From Brucella anthropi ATCC 49188 (GTDB lineage Bacteria > Pseudomonadota > Alphaproteobacteria > Rhizobiales > Rhizobiaceae): 64,000 nt of DNA. The notes below the pieces were generated by a model. The model ran no database searches. It was not told the DNA's origin and saw only the letters and a program-made list of their open reading frames with translations. The stretch lies in NCBI RefSeq assembly GCF_000017405.1, contig NC_009668.1, forward strand, positions 1,266,001 to 1,330,000, read 5' to 3'. This document shows positions 1-11,512 of this stretch, in pieces. Numbering within the stretch: the first letter of the stretch is position 1; every line of letters begins with the position of its first letter. Both the position numbers and the translations under genes were made by a program.

Positions 1-61
1 GACCGGCGGAAACTGGCTCTTCTGTGGTAATCTTATCGGTTTTGAAAAATTTTCTGGTCAT
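1..61 (-). CDS. efeB: EfeB-like deferrochelatase/peroxidase, N-terminal fragment cut by window edge
   Basis: Only the first 20 codons are visible, beginning MTRKFFKTDK. The ATG shares one base with the TGA stop of the upstream efeO gene (TGATG), so the two are translationally coupled. No domain can be seen in this short piece. The identification rests on gene order: efeU-efeO is normally followed by efeB, a Tat-exported haem peroxidase that completes the EfeUOB ferrous iron importer. The visible start lacks an obvious twin-arginine motif, which may lie further on. Confidence 0.55.
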   Translation of the reverse strand, partial: MTRKFFKTDKITTEEPVSAG

Positions 62-1251
62 CAATCTACCCCAAGCTGATCGCGGAGTTTCGTAAACTGT
101 GCAGCGAGTTGAGCTGCACCTTCCTTAATTTTCGTCTTTTCATCAGACGACAGAGCATCATACGCCTTGTAGCCATTGCCTTCAGCACTCGTACCAAGCA
201 GCTTCCTGATCGAAGCTGCGTCCTTGTCGATGCCTTCAAAGGCTTTCGGGTCAGCCTTCATAACAATGGGGCGCAGGACATCGGCAGTCTTGCCAGAGCC
301 TTCAAGAAGGCCAGACAAAGCCTGCAGATCGGTGTGAGCGTACCGGTCTTCACCAGCATCCGACGCCGTCGATGCAAAACGGTTCAATGCAGAAGCAGTG
401 CCCGCCATCATGCGATCCGGCGAAATCCGAAGCCCGCGAATGCGCTCTTTCAATGCAGTGGCATCCTGCTCAAGCTTGCCAGCAACAGGAGCCAGACCAT
501 CGACGGATTTCTGTTCGAACAAACCGTATTCGATACGGTGCAAACCACCGAACGCAGGGTCCTGCTCGCGCTTTTCAAAATAATCCGCACGAGCATTGAT
601 AGCCGTATCGAGATCGGAGAACGCTTCCGACACGGGAGCAATGCGCGCATAGGCTTCTCGCGCCGGACCGTAGGCGGTTTGCGCAGCCTCAAGATTACCG
701 CTGGCTATTGCCGTGGAAAGTGCCGAAACCGATTTCTGGAATTCGGCAACCTCTGTGGTCAGATAAATCTGATACTCAGCCAGTGCACCAATGAAAGCTG
801 TAAGCGGAAGCTTGCCCTTTTCCGCTTCACTGGCAGCGGTCGCAGTCACAATCAGCTTGCCGCGCGGATTGGAAAGGAGCCCGCAGGTAATCTGGTATTC
901 ACCAGGCGTCAACTTGGCGGTGATGGTCTGCTTGAAGCCAGGAGCGATATTTTCGCGCTCCTCAAGAACCATTACTCCGTCGAGGATTTCCCACTCAACC
1001 GTACGGTCGGACTTATTGACAATTTCGAATACCGAGCGCCCGGCCGGAACGGTCAGTTCATTCGGCTCGCAGCTTTTTGCGTTGATCGCGACCTGTATTG
1101 TGTCACCGGCTTCTGCATGGCGGGCTTTGTCCGACACACGAGATGCATAATAAAACGCAGCGCCAGCGGCGAGCAGCAACAGCACGGCGAAAGCCAGTCC
1201 GATGCGGACCAGATTGCGCGACATGGGTTCAGCAGGTTTCGGATTCGTCAT
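61..1251 (-). CDS. efeO: Iron uptake protein EfeO (cupredoxin plus M75 imelysin-type domain)
   Basis: The 396-residue protein is the periplasmic iron-binding component of the EfeUOB system, which feeds iron to the EfeU permease. It starts with a hydrophobic segment at about residues 14-35 (signal peptide or membrane anchor). A cupredoxin-like domain follows at about 45-135, with Cys61 and Cys123 in cupredoxin-like settings. An M75/imelysin-type helical domain spans about 150-390 and carries the HxxE motif at His238/Glu241 (GGLHRIEYG). This is the full two-domain EfeO form rather than the shorter EfeM. The ATG at 1251 has an AAAGAG ribosome site. The gene lies 11 bp after efeU and overlaps the efeB start by one base, so the three form one transcript. 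Confidence 0.93.
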   Translation of the reverse strand: MTNPKPAEPMSRNLVRIGLAFAVLLLLAAGAAFYYASRVSDKARHAEAGDTIQVAINAKSCEPNELTVPAGRSVFEIVNKSDRTVEWEILDGVMVLEERENIAPGFKQTITAKLTPGEYQITCGLLSNPRGKLIVTATAASEAEKGKLPLTAFIGALAEYQIYLTTEVAEFQKSVSALSTAIASGNLEAAQTAYGPAREAYARIAPVSEAFSDLDTAINARADYFEKREQDPAFGGLHRIEYGLFEQKSVDGLAPVAGKLEQDATALKERIRGLRISPDRMMAGTASALNRFASTASDAGEDRYAHTDLQALSGLLEGSGKTADVLRPIVMKADPKAFEGIDKDAASIRKLLGTSAEGNGYKAYDALSSDEKTKIKEGAAQLAAQFTKLRDQLGVD

Positions 1252-1262
1252 TGAAATCTCTT

Positions 1263-2105
1263 TTACTGTGCGCTTGTTTTGGCCTGGCTTGCCGTTGCTG
1301 GTGCATTTGCAGGCATCAGAAACAGAATGAGCGTCGGAACGATGAAGGCTACATAGGCAACAACTTCACTGACGGTCGGTGTCGCGATGTAACCGAAAAT
1401 GCCGGCAAGAACTGAACCAAGCGTGCTGTCGAGCGGGAGAATATCGCTCATATCGAAAACGACCGTCTGGAAATGGTTCCAGATGCCAGCTTCGTGCAGC
1501 GCCATGACCGAATTGGCGAGAATGCCTGCCGCGATGATCAAAATAAAAACGCCGGTCCAGCGGAAGAAACGGCGAAGGTTCAGCTTCAAGCCGCCTTTAA
1601 AGATGCCGTAGCCAACTGCCGCAGCTAGCAACACGCCAAGAAGCGCGCCAAGCGGTGCTGCCGCCCCTTCGCTCTGCTGGAAAGCCGCCAGCAGAAAGAA
1701 CACCGATTCAAGCCCCTCGCGTGCGACAGCAAAGAACACCATCAGAATGAGGCCTAAACCTTTATGTGTCGGTGTCTGAAAAGCTGCATCGATGGAATGA
1801 TGCAGTTCCGACTTGATAGAACGGGCCGCCTTGCGCATCCAGAACACCATCGAGGTCAACACAAAAACGGCAATCAGACCAATAATGGCTTCAAACAGTT
1901 CCTGCGCCTTCTGTGGGAATTCTGCACTCAGAAGCTGCAGAATAGCGCCGACGGCCAACGACATGGCCAATGCCAGCAATATGCCGATCCAGACCACTGG
2001 CATCCAGGCACTGCGGCCAGTCTGATGGAGATAACTGGCAATAATGCCAACGATCAGCGCTGCTTCCACGCCTTCGCGGAACATGATTAGAAAAGGTACG
2101 AGCAT
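1263..2105 (-). CDS. efeU: Ferrous iron permease EfeU (FTR1 family)
   Basis: The 280-residue integral membrane protein is the permease of the EfeUOB iron importer. Two REGxE motifs, the iron-binding hallmark of the FTR1/OFeT family, are visible at residues 10-14 (REGVE) and 129-133 (REGLE). About seven hydrophobic segments run along the chain and the length is normal for the family. It is the first gene of the operon and is followed 11 bp later by efeO. An ICE/Irr-like palindrome lies about 150 bp upstream (2252-2268), which suggests iron-dependent control. Confidence 0.95.
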   Translation of the reverse strand: MLVPFLIMFREGVEAALIVGIIASYLHQTGRSAWMPVVWIGILLALAMSLAVGAILQLLSAEFPQKAQELFEAIIGLIAVFVLTSMVFWMRKAARSIKSELHHSIDAAFQTPTHKGLGLILMVFFAVAREGLESVFFLLAAFQQSEGAAAPLGALLGVLLAAAVGYGIFKGGLKLNLRRFFRWTGVFILIIAAGILANSVMALHEAGIWNHFQTVVFDMSDILPLDSTLGSVLAGIFGYIATPTVSEVVAYVAFIVPTLILFLMPANAPATASQAKTSAQ

Positions 2106-2251
2106 TCCAACTATCCAAAAGACAGAGAAATCGGCCTGTCCCTCGGTCGCTTCTCTTCAAACCCGGCATGAAGCCTTCGCCATTTGGTCATCTTTTTATA
2201 TCCGCATGGCCAGCGCTGCAAGCTAAATGAAGTTGACCAACGTAGGAATGT

Positions 2252-2268
2252 TTTAGAATTATTCTAAT
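2252..2268. promoter_or_regulatory. Irr-box (iron control element)-like palindrome upstream of efeUOB
   Basis: TTAGAAT (2253-2259) and ATTCTAA (2261-2267) form a perfect inverted repeat around a single central base, flanked by T on both sides. This closely resembles the ICE/Irr-box described in rhizobia and Brucella (TTTAGAA...TTCTAAA type). It lies in the 311-bp gap before efeU, which holds no other gene. By analogy Irr would promote efe expression in low iron. The match is by eye only. Confidence 0.7.
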
Positions 2269-2416
2269 TATTTCAGGAGCTTATGAGTCCGTTTGTTAGC
2301 GAGGAATGATAGTCTGCCAAGTTCAGAGATGATTGCATAAGTCATTGAAAATGCACTGAAGCCATGGCCCAAGCACTTTTAGACAGCAGTTGATTGCGAA
2401 CTGAAATCAAACCGAT

Positions 2417-3353
<937 letters not shown>

Positions 3354-3361
<8 letters not shown>

Positions 3362-3788
3362 GTCGGCTCCCCTCCCCAGACAGACCTGAAAGCCAGGATA
3401 TCACTCTTTCCCGATCCTCAGCATTACTGAAAAGAAACCGCGCTTTGGGCCAGGTAAAATCCTTCATATGCAATATCAATTCAGTATCGCCCTTGTGCTC
3501 AAGTGTCAGGACGTCTGCAGCGGTCACGCATCGCGTCAAAAAGCGGTTCCCGACGCTATGGACGAGCCCTGTGGATGCGCCACGCAACAGGAAAAATGCT
3601 GTACGATGATCGTCGGTATAACAAATCTCACCGATTTCGATTTCGGGATAATCAAGATGAAAGCGCGCTTTGACACTTTCGTCGTCGGGAAGAATGCTGC
3701 GCTTAAGCCCTCCACCCAGAAAATGAATTAACAGAACGCCGAAGCCTATCCCGGCGACAACCATAAGCAGAAGCAGCCGCAAATCCAT
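3354..3788 (-). CDS. Small membrane-anchored protein of unknown function
   Basis: This is a 144-residue protein when started at the ATG at 3788 (MDLRLLLLMV), which has a GGGAGA ribosome site at good spacing; a start at 3818 would add ten residues with a poorer site. One hydrophobic segment lies at about residues 3-25, followed by a mixed alpha/beta cytoplasmic or periplasmic domain. No family is recognised. It overlaps the sterol-desaturase-family gene by 8 bp, suggesting a shared lipid or membrane role, but this is inference. Confidence 0.7.
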
Positions 3789-4080
3789 AAAATCTCCCAT
3801 TCGCAGCGATGCCAACATGTTCCTGATGACATCCTAGCCACCAGCCAGTGCGAATACATCCCAAAACTTTGCGGGCCGATTTGCTAGTCGCAACCGACTT
3901 GGCATTTGCAACGGGAGATTGTTTCGATTTGGAGTACGGCGAAGCCGCCATGGGATACAAATACTGACCAATAAGCCAAAGAACACGGCCGAAATTCGAA
4001 AAGTTTCAGAATTTTCCGAAATGGTCAAAAATTTCGTGTTTCAGGGGTTGAAGATTGGAGCAAGGTGATACATATCACAG

Positions 4081-4195
4081 TCACTTACCGCTGTGCCTCC
4101 TCCCATTGCGCGCGGTAAGTGTTCCCCTCTGGAGGTTTGCCCAATGTGGCACCTTCATAACTTAGCCGGACTTCCCAGTCCGGCTCTTTTTTTGC
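4081..4195 (+). ncRNA. CCUCCUCCC-loop small RNA (CcsR/cuckoo-type), single copy
   Basis: A 9-bp perfect stem (CACTTACCG 4082-4090 with CGGTAAGTG 4113-4121) presents CCTCCTCCCA (4096-4105) in its loop. About 40 bases later a strong terminator follows: AGCCGGACT (4164-4172), loop, AGTCCGGCT (4177-4185), then a T run. A possible promoter is TTGAAG at 4048-4053 with an AT-rich box near 4069-4076, which would start the RNA at about 4080. No ORF fits. The loop motif is that of the CcsR RNAs of Rhodobacter sphaeroides. The stretch 3789-4080 upstream is AT-rich and otherwise unassigned. Confidence 0.72.
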
Positions 4196-4355
4196 CCAAA
4201 ATCTGGATAGCGGCTCGTTTCACTAAAAATGTGCAACTTGTGCAACTTGCTGTTTTAAAAACACTAATTCGTAAAAATCAGCTTCACTATATTCGCCCCT
4301 CTGCAAATTAACTTATTCTCAGTTAATCAGCCAAATACACTTGGGTGCAACATAG

Positions 4356-4384
4356 AAAAAAGCGCCGCGTTTCCGCGGCGCTTT
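4356..4384 (-). terminator. Rho-independent terminator of the gcv operon
   Basis: AAAGCGCCGCG (4359-4369) pairs perfectly with CGCGGCGCTTT (4374-4384) around a four-base loop. Read on the minus strand it ends in a U run. It lies just beyond the gcvP stop. Between it and the small RNA (4196-4355) only a tandem 9-bp repeat, GTGCAACTT at 4231-4248, stands out. Confidence 0.9.
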
Positions 4385-4408
4385 CCATCAATAGACCTAC
4401 ATTTTATC

Positions 4409-7222
<2,814 letters not shown>

Positions 7223-7226
7223 CTGT

Positions 7227-7595
7227 TTATCCTACCAGTTTGTCGTAACCGGCCTTGTCGAGCAGACCGGAGAGCTGGCCTTCGTCGGAAAGCTTCAGCT
7301 TGAACAGCCAGCCTTCGCCTTCTGCGGCCTGATTGATAAGGGCTGGATCGCTTGCAACGGCTTCGTTGACTTCGACCACTTCACCATCGACTGGCGCGTA
7401 AACGTCGGAAGCAGCCTTGACCGATTCCACAACCACGATGCCTTCGCCCTTGGTGGCCGTGCGGCCGACGTCCGGCAGTTCGACGAAAACGAGGTCACCC
7501 AGTTGTTCCTGTGCGTGGATCGTAATGCCGACAGTGGCAACGCCGTTTTCGACGCTGATCCACTCGTGATCTTCGGTGAACAGGATATTGGCCAT
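7227..7595 (-). CDS. gcvH: Glycine cleavage system H protein (lipoyl carrier)
   Basis: This 122-residue lipoyl carrier shuttles the aminomethyl group between GcvP, GcvT and lipoamide dehydrogenase. The lipoylation site is Lys60 in ESVKAAS, within a typical biotinyl/lipoyl hairpin fold. The ATG at 7595 ([12 protein letters not shown]) is preferred over the in-frame ATG at 7604 because the AAAGGA ribosome site is well spaced for it and other H proteins begin this way. The ribosome site overlaps the last codons of gcvT, so translation is likely coupled. Confidence 0.97.
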   Translation of the reverse strand: MANILFTEDHEWISVENGVATVGITIHAQEQLGDLVFVELPDVGRTATKGEGIVVVESVKAASDVYAPVDGEVVEVNEAVASDPALINQAAEGEGWLFKLKLSDEGQLSGLLDKAGYDKLVG

Positions 7596-7600
7596 GGAAA

Positions 7601-8704
7601 TCATCCTTTGCGATAGCGATGCGGAGTGAAGGGAAGCGCCGAAACGTCAACGGGAACCTTGTTGCCGCGAACGTCAGCGAAAACACGTGTGCCGGGGGTA
7701 GCGAGGCTTGCCTCGACATAACCCATGGCGACTGGGAAGCCTGCCGATGGACCGAACCCACCGGAAGTAACAGTTCCGATCTGGCGACCGGATTCATCAA
7801 AAAGATCGGCTCCGCCGCGAACCGGCTGGCGGCCTTCCGGCTTCAGACCGACGCGCTTGGCAGATGCGCCCTTGGCGATCGCGTCCAGCACGGCTTTTGC
7901 GCCGTTGAATGCAGCCTTTTCGCGCACGGCTTTGGTGATTGCCCATGTGAGGCCCGCCGAAACAGGATCCGTTTCCGGCGTGATGTCCTGACCGTGCAGG
8001 CAGAGACCGGCTTCAAGGCGCAGACTGTCGCGAGCAGCCAGGCCGATCCATTCGACGCGCTCGTCGGCAAGCAGTTTCATTGCAAGCGCACGGGCTTCAT
8101 CGGCTGGAACGCCGATCTCGAAACCATCCTCGCCGGTATAGCCCGAACGGGTCATGAACCAGCCAGCCTTGGGTTCAAACCCGCTCATGAAAGCAAGCTC
8201 AGCACCCGCCAGCCCGGCATCATTGATGACGGCTTCCGCTTCCGGCCCCTGAAGAGCAAGAAACACACGGTCAAGAGGATTGACCTTAACGTCCTTGCCC
8301 GATGCAGCTTCCGTCAAATGCTCGATATCGGCATCGGCATTGCCCGCATTGGCGACAACCATGAAACGGTCTTCGCCAAGACGCGTGACGATCAGATCGT
8401 CCAGAACGCCGCCATTATCATTGAGGAAGAAAGTGTACTTCGACTGGCCTTCCTTCAGCACAATCGGGTCAAGCGGACAGGTTTCGGCAAGAAGCGCAGC
8501 GGCATCCGCGCCCGAAATCTCGATCAGCTTCATATGAGAAATGTCGAAAAGGCCCGCATGTTCACGCGTATGAAGATGTTCCTTCATGACGCCCAGCGGA
8601 TAGGTGATCGGCATGTTCCAACCAGCAAAGCCGCCGAAGCGCGCGCCAGCCTGTTCATGCAAATCCTGCAAAGGCAGGGTATTCAAATGTGCGGTATCGC
8701 CCAT
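7601..8704 (-). CDS. gcvT: Glycine cleavage system T protein (aminomethyltransferase)
   Basis: The 367-residue T-protein transfers the methylene group from aminomethyl-GcvH to tetrahydrofolate, releasing ammonia and making 5,10-methylene-THF. The family N-terminus ([14 protein letters not shown]) and the LFDISHM block are present, as is the C-terminal barrel. The ATG at 8704 has a CTGGAG ribosome site eight bases upstream; an upstream in-frame start at 8737 would run into the riboswitch expression platform. It is the first gene of the operon. No gene for the L-protein lies in the window; that subunit is usually supplied from elsewhere. Confidence 0.97.
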   Translation of the reverse strand: MGDTAHLNTLPLQDLHEQAGARFGGFAGWNMPITYPLGVMKEHLHTREHAGLFDISHMKLIEISGADAAALLAETCPLDPIVLKEGQSKYTFFLNDNGGVLDDLIVTRLGEDRFMVVANAGNADADIEHLTEAASGKDVKVNPLDRVFLALQGPEAEAVINDAGLAGAELAFMSGFEPKAGWFMTRSGYTGEDGFEIGVPADEARALAMKLLADERVEWIGLAARDSLRLEAGLCLHGQDITPETDPVSAGLTWAITKAVREKAAFNGAKAVLDAIAKGASAKRVGLKPEGRQPVRGGADLFDESGRQIGTVTSGGFGPSAGFPVAMGYVEASLATPGTRVFADVRGNKVPVDVSALPFTPHRYRKG

Positions 8705-8756
8705 AACAACTCCAGAGTCGCACGTGTGCCTCCGCAAAATGCGGTTGCTTCGTGCC

Positions 8757-8927
8757 CCTCTGTCTCAGGCCTGAGAGACTCGCATGGCAAGGATGCCATA
8801 CTTACACCTTCGGCGCAGGGTTTCCCCTGACTTTCCAGAGTTGTCTTACCCGTCTGCGGTTCCTTGTACCTGAGAGATTTCGGGCGATTTCCCCTTCGGC
8901 GGCCAATTGGCGCTCTCCCGCAGACAG
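8757..8927 (-). ncRNA. Tandem glycine riboswitch in the gcvTHP leader
   Basis: On the minus strand two glycine aptamers lie in series. The first runs from about 8926 (CTGCGGGAGAGCG) to about 8850, closed by pairing of its start with CCGCAGAC; it contains GCCGAAGGGG and ATCTCTCAGGTA blocks. The second runs from about 8842 to 8757 and repeats the GCCGAAGG and TCTCTCAGG blocks. The short linker between them is typical of cooperative tandem glycine sensors. A small hairpin (CCGCA/TGCGG, 8732-8744) between aptamer 2 and the gcvT ribosome site may be part of the expression platform. In other bacteria this class switches gcv genes on when glycine is high. Confidence 0.95.
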
Positions 8928-9425
8928 ACAGTGCAAGAACGTCACATGATATGGCGTCCCGACACCCGACGAAACTCCCTTACCCCAATCCGGCGCGCAA
9001 GTCATGTAGAATTGTTGTCTCTAACCGACGATTTCCCGGACTTTTGCGACAAAATTTAAAGCGGACAGGAGGTCCGGATTTATACTCTATTATACATGCA
9101 TATTGCGGCACAGACGAGACCGCGCATTTACCGGCAACTAAATCAGTTGGACGCGCCGCTCTCCACCACATTTTGTGGAGCAGTTTTTCGGCCAGCAAAT
9201 TTTTAAAGAAGTTTTAACCAGTTAGCTGCCGGAGCAGCCTGAATCCAGCCGATTTGCCTAACAGGGCATCAGATTGTGATCGCATGATGACCAAGCTGCG
9301 CAAAAGGCGTGCAACTGACAAGCTTTAACGCATTGCAGCTATGCAAATCTGTCTCTCCAATTCGAAATGCTTCAAGCCTATATGCTGTTTGCAACAAAGA
9401 GATAAGATTTTACTAGGTGAGAGAA
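8928..9425. other. Intergenic region between the gcv riboswitch and the DUF1127 gene
   Basis: No convincing coding region is seen. It should hold the promoter of the gcv operon (minus strand) and that of the DUF1127/small-RNA unit (plus strand). A short hairpin CTCCAC/GTGGAG (9161-9180) followed by a T run could end a small plus-strand transcript. AT-rich boxes lie near 9080-9100. I cannot place exact promoters by eye. Confidence 0.5.
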
Positions 9426-9572
9426 ATGAACCTGATCCGCTCGTACAACAACTGGCGCCGTTACCGTAACACCGTAAACGAACTGAGCCGCCTGAGCCCA
9501 CGTGAACTGAACGACCTTGGCATCCTGCCTTCGGAAATCCCGTTCGTTGCACGCAAGGCCGCTGCTCGCTAA
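9426..9572 (+). CDS. DUF1127 small arginine-rich protein (48 aa)
   Basis: A 48-residue basic protein starts MNLIRSYNNWRRYRNT and carries the DUF1127 signature LSRLSPRELNDLGI near its middle. DUF1127 proteins of alphaproteobacteria are short and basic; CcaF1 of Rhodobacter sphaeroides is reported to affect RNA, and relatives are linked to phosphate and carbon metabolism. An AGGTGAG ribosome site precedes the ATG. Directly downstream lies a triple array of CCUCCUCCC hairpins (9653-9770), the same gene arrangement as ccaF1-ccsR1-4, so the protein and RNAs probably come from one transcript. Confidence 0.9.
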   Translation: MNLIRSYNNWRRYRNTVNELSRLSPRELNDLGILPSEIPFVARKAAAR

Positions 9573-9652
9573 TAGCGCCCCCCCCGGAAGGCATTGGCCT
9601 TCTTCAAGGATCGCGAGTCCCCATAACCGCGCGGTCCTACAGTTTCCAGAAT

Positions 9653-9770
9653 ATCACCGGGGTGCTTTCTCCTCCTCCCATTTCCTCGGTGATTCAAGAC
9701 CGGATGTCCTCCTCCCAAGTCCGGTCTTCCCCATAAAACACCCGTCGCCTCCTCCCGCGACGGGTGTTTT
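9653..9770 (+). ncRNA. Array of three CCUCCUCCC-loop hairpin small RNAs (CcsR/cuckoo-type)
   Basis: Three consecutive stem-loops each expose the same motif. Hairpin 1: ATCACCG (9653-9659) with CGGTGAT (9687-9693), loop motif CCTCCTCCCA at 9671-9680. Hairpin 2: AAGACCGGA (9696-9704) with TCCGGTCTT (9720-9728), motif at 9708-9717. Hairpin 3: a 13-bp stem 9735-9747/9758-9770 with CCTCCTCCCG as its loop and a T run, so it also serves as terminator. Stems differ completely in sequence while the loops are conserved, which shows selection on the loop. They lie 80 bp downstream of the DUF1127 gene and fit the CcsR family. Hairpin 3 is symmetric and may also end the facing MFS gene. Confidence 0.88.
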
Positions 9771-9786
9771 CGTTTATGGGCTGTAT

Positions 9787-11010
9787 TTATGCCTCTTGCG
9801 AGGCAGGTGTTGCCGCACCGCGTCTGTCGAATGCAATCGAGATTGCAAAGACCGCCAGACCAGATAAGGCAAGCAATGCGCCGACTGTTCCCGTCGACGT
9901 CCAGCCATAGCCCCATGCAACCGCAAGACCGCCGAGCCAAGCACCGAGCGCATTGGCGAGATTGAGCGCGGAATGGTTGAGGGCAGCCGCCAGCGTTTGC
10001 GCATCCGCCGCTACATCCATCAGACGCGTTTGCAATGCGGGGACGAGTGCAAACCCGCCGCCGACCAGAAGCACGTTCAAGAATGCAGTCACAGGATGCT
10101 GCATGAGGACGGGGAATGCCAACATGACGGCCATATCATAGAGCAGCACCAGACCAACAGTTCCCATAACCGAACGATCTGTCAGTCGCGACCCAACTAT
10201 ATTTCCAAGCACCATGCCGAGGCCGAACATCGCGAAGACGAAAGGCATCCATTTCACATCGACATGCGAAACCTCGGTAACTGTTGCCGCGACATAGGTA
10301 AAAACGGAAAACAGGCCGCCCGTGCCAATTGCACCAATCCCAAGCGTCAGCCAGACTTGCTTGCGGCGGAATGCTCCCAGTTCGCGCAGGGGTGACGCCC
10401 CCTCCTCTGCAGGCTGTTTGGGTACATAGATCGCGACCAGCACCATAGTTAGCATTGCGATCAGGCCAACGGATGCAAACATTGCGCGCCACCCGGCAAT
10501 CTGGCCGAGAGAGGTCGCAAGCGGCGTCCCGCACAATGTCGCAATGGTCAGTCCCATCATGACCCGTCCTACAGCCTGAGCACGCTTGCCCGGTTCCGCC
10601 AAAGATGCGGCGACAAGTGAAGCAACGCCGAAATAAGCTCCGTGAGGAAAACCAGCGACGAACCGCATCATGTAAAGACCGGCATAGTCCTGCATGAATG
10701 CGCTTGCGAGATTACCGAAAGCGAATAGCCCCATCAGCAGGAAGAGGAGCTTGCGGCGGTCAAGCTTTGCGCCGATCACTGCAAGCACCGGTGCGCCAAT
10801 CAGAACACCGAGCGCGTAAGAACTGATGAGATGGCCGCCTTGCGGTATGGTCACCTCAAGATCACGCGCGATATCGGGCAGCAGCGCCATAATGGCGAAC
10901 TCACCGGTACCTATACCGAAGCCACCGATGGCAAGCGCTAGTTCCGCCAATCGTGCAGACGAACGTAGCGAAGTTTCCGGCGATGAAGCCGAAGGCTGAA
11001 TTTTGGACAT
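9787..11010 (-). CDS. MFS transporter (AraJ/YdhP-like drug or sugar efflux family)
   Basis: The 407-residue protein has about twelve hydrophobic segments. Near the first it has the pattern LAELALAIGGFGIGTGEFAIMALLPDIA, typical of the arabinose-efflux/DHA1 branch of the major facilitator superfamily. The D-R-x-x-R/K loop after the second segment is seen as GAKLDRRKLL. Substrates of this branch are diverse (drugs, arabinose, purine ribosides) and cannot be told here. I use the ATG at 11010 (MSKIQPS); a longer frame back to 11067 lacks support. No regulator is adjacent. Confidence 0.85.
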   Translation of the reverse strand: MSKIQPSASSPETSLRSSARLAELALAIGGFGIGTGEFAIMALLPDIARDLEVTIPQGGHLISSYALGVLIGAPVLAVIGAKLDRRKLLFLLMGLFAFGNLASAFMQDYAGLYMMRFVAGFPHGAYFGVASLVAASLAEPGKRAQAVGRVMMGLTIATLCGTPLATSLGQIAGWRAMFASVGLIAMLTMVLVAIYVPKQPAEEGASPLRELGAFRRKQVWLTLGIGAIGTGGLFSVFTYVAATVTEVSHVDVKWMPFVFAMFGLGMVLGNIVGSRLTDRSVMGTVGLVLLYDMAVMLAFPVLMQHPVTAFLNVLLVGGGFALVPALQTRLMDVAADAQTLAAALNHSALNLANALGAWLGGLAVAWGYGWTSTGTVGALLALSGLAVFAISIAFDRRGAATPASQEA

Positions 11011-11113
11011 GAATGGGCCTGAAGGGAATGGAGGATGTCGGACAACCCTACCACTCCTTTCAGGCAAAGGCGATACGCATTGCTGCGGCGCTTTGACGGC
11101 TCAAAACAAACGA

Positions 11114-11503
11114 TTATCTGGCCGCGACCGCCTCGATTTCGACCTTGAATTCCTCACGTGTGAAACCGGAAACGATCATCAGCGTGGAGGCTGGCGCTGG
11201 TTGCGGGAACAGCCTGTCACGAACATCCATATAAGGACGCATATAGGCCCGGTCTGTCACATAGGCGTTGATACGCACGACATCGGAAAGGTCCATACCG
11301 CCATCGCGCAAAATACGGCGAATATTCTCGAAGCAGAGTTCAGCCTGAGCGCCTGCGTCTTCCGGCACATTTCCATCCTGCGCGATGCCTAACTGACCGG
11401 AACAGAAAATCATTTCAGCACCGGCTTTAACCTTCACGCCATGGCTGTAGGCGGCAAAGGGTGCTGCCATGTCAGCGGGCAGCAGATGTTTCAAACTGTT
11501 CAT
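11114..11503 (-). CDS. RidA-family protein (reactive imine/enamine deaminase-like)
   Basis: The 129-residue protein belongs to the YjgF/YER057c/UK114 (RidA) family, trimeric enzymes that hydrolyse reactive imines or enamines or act in specific catabolic routes. Family blocks AYSHGVKVKAGAEMIFCSGQ and the C-terminal MIVSGFTREEFKVEIEAVA are present. It lies 9 bp after the flavoprotein gene (11513-12745) in the same direction, so the two probably share a transcript. An oxidase-generated imine handed to RidA would make sense, but the substrate is unknown. Confidence 0.88.
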   Translation of the reverse strand: MNSLKHLLPADMAAPFAAYSHGVKVKAGAEMIFCSGQLGIAQDGNVPEDAGAQAELCFENIRRILRDGGMDLSDVVRINAYVTDRAYMRPYMDVRDRLFPQPAPASTLMIVSGFTREEFKVEIEAVAAR

Positions 11504-11512
11504 CGTGAATCC

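Noticed and set aside
109..1254. A 381-codon frame opposite efeO
   Set aside because: It is antisense to a well-supported two-domain EfeO protein and has low-complexity, Arg-rich composition typical of reverse-frame shadows in this GC range.
4231..4248. Tandem 9-bp repeat GTGCAACTT
   Set aside because: Two copies of a short word are not enough to propose a function; no CRISPR-like array or operator pattern follows.
9161..9190. Hairpin CTCCAC/GTGGAG plus T run as the end of another small RNA
   Set aside because: The stem is only six pairs and no clear promoter or conserved motif was found, so no feature was called.
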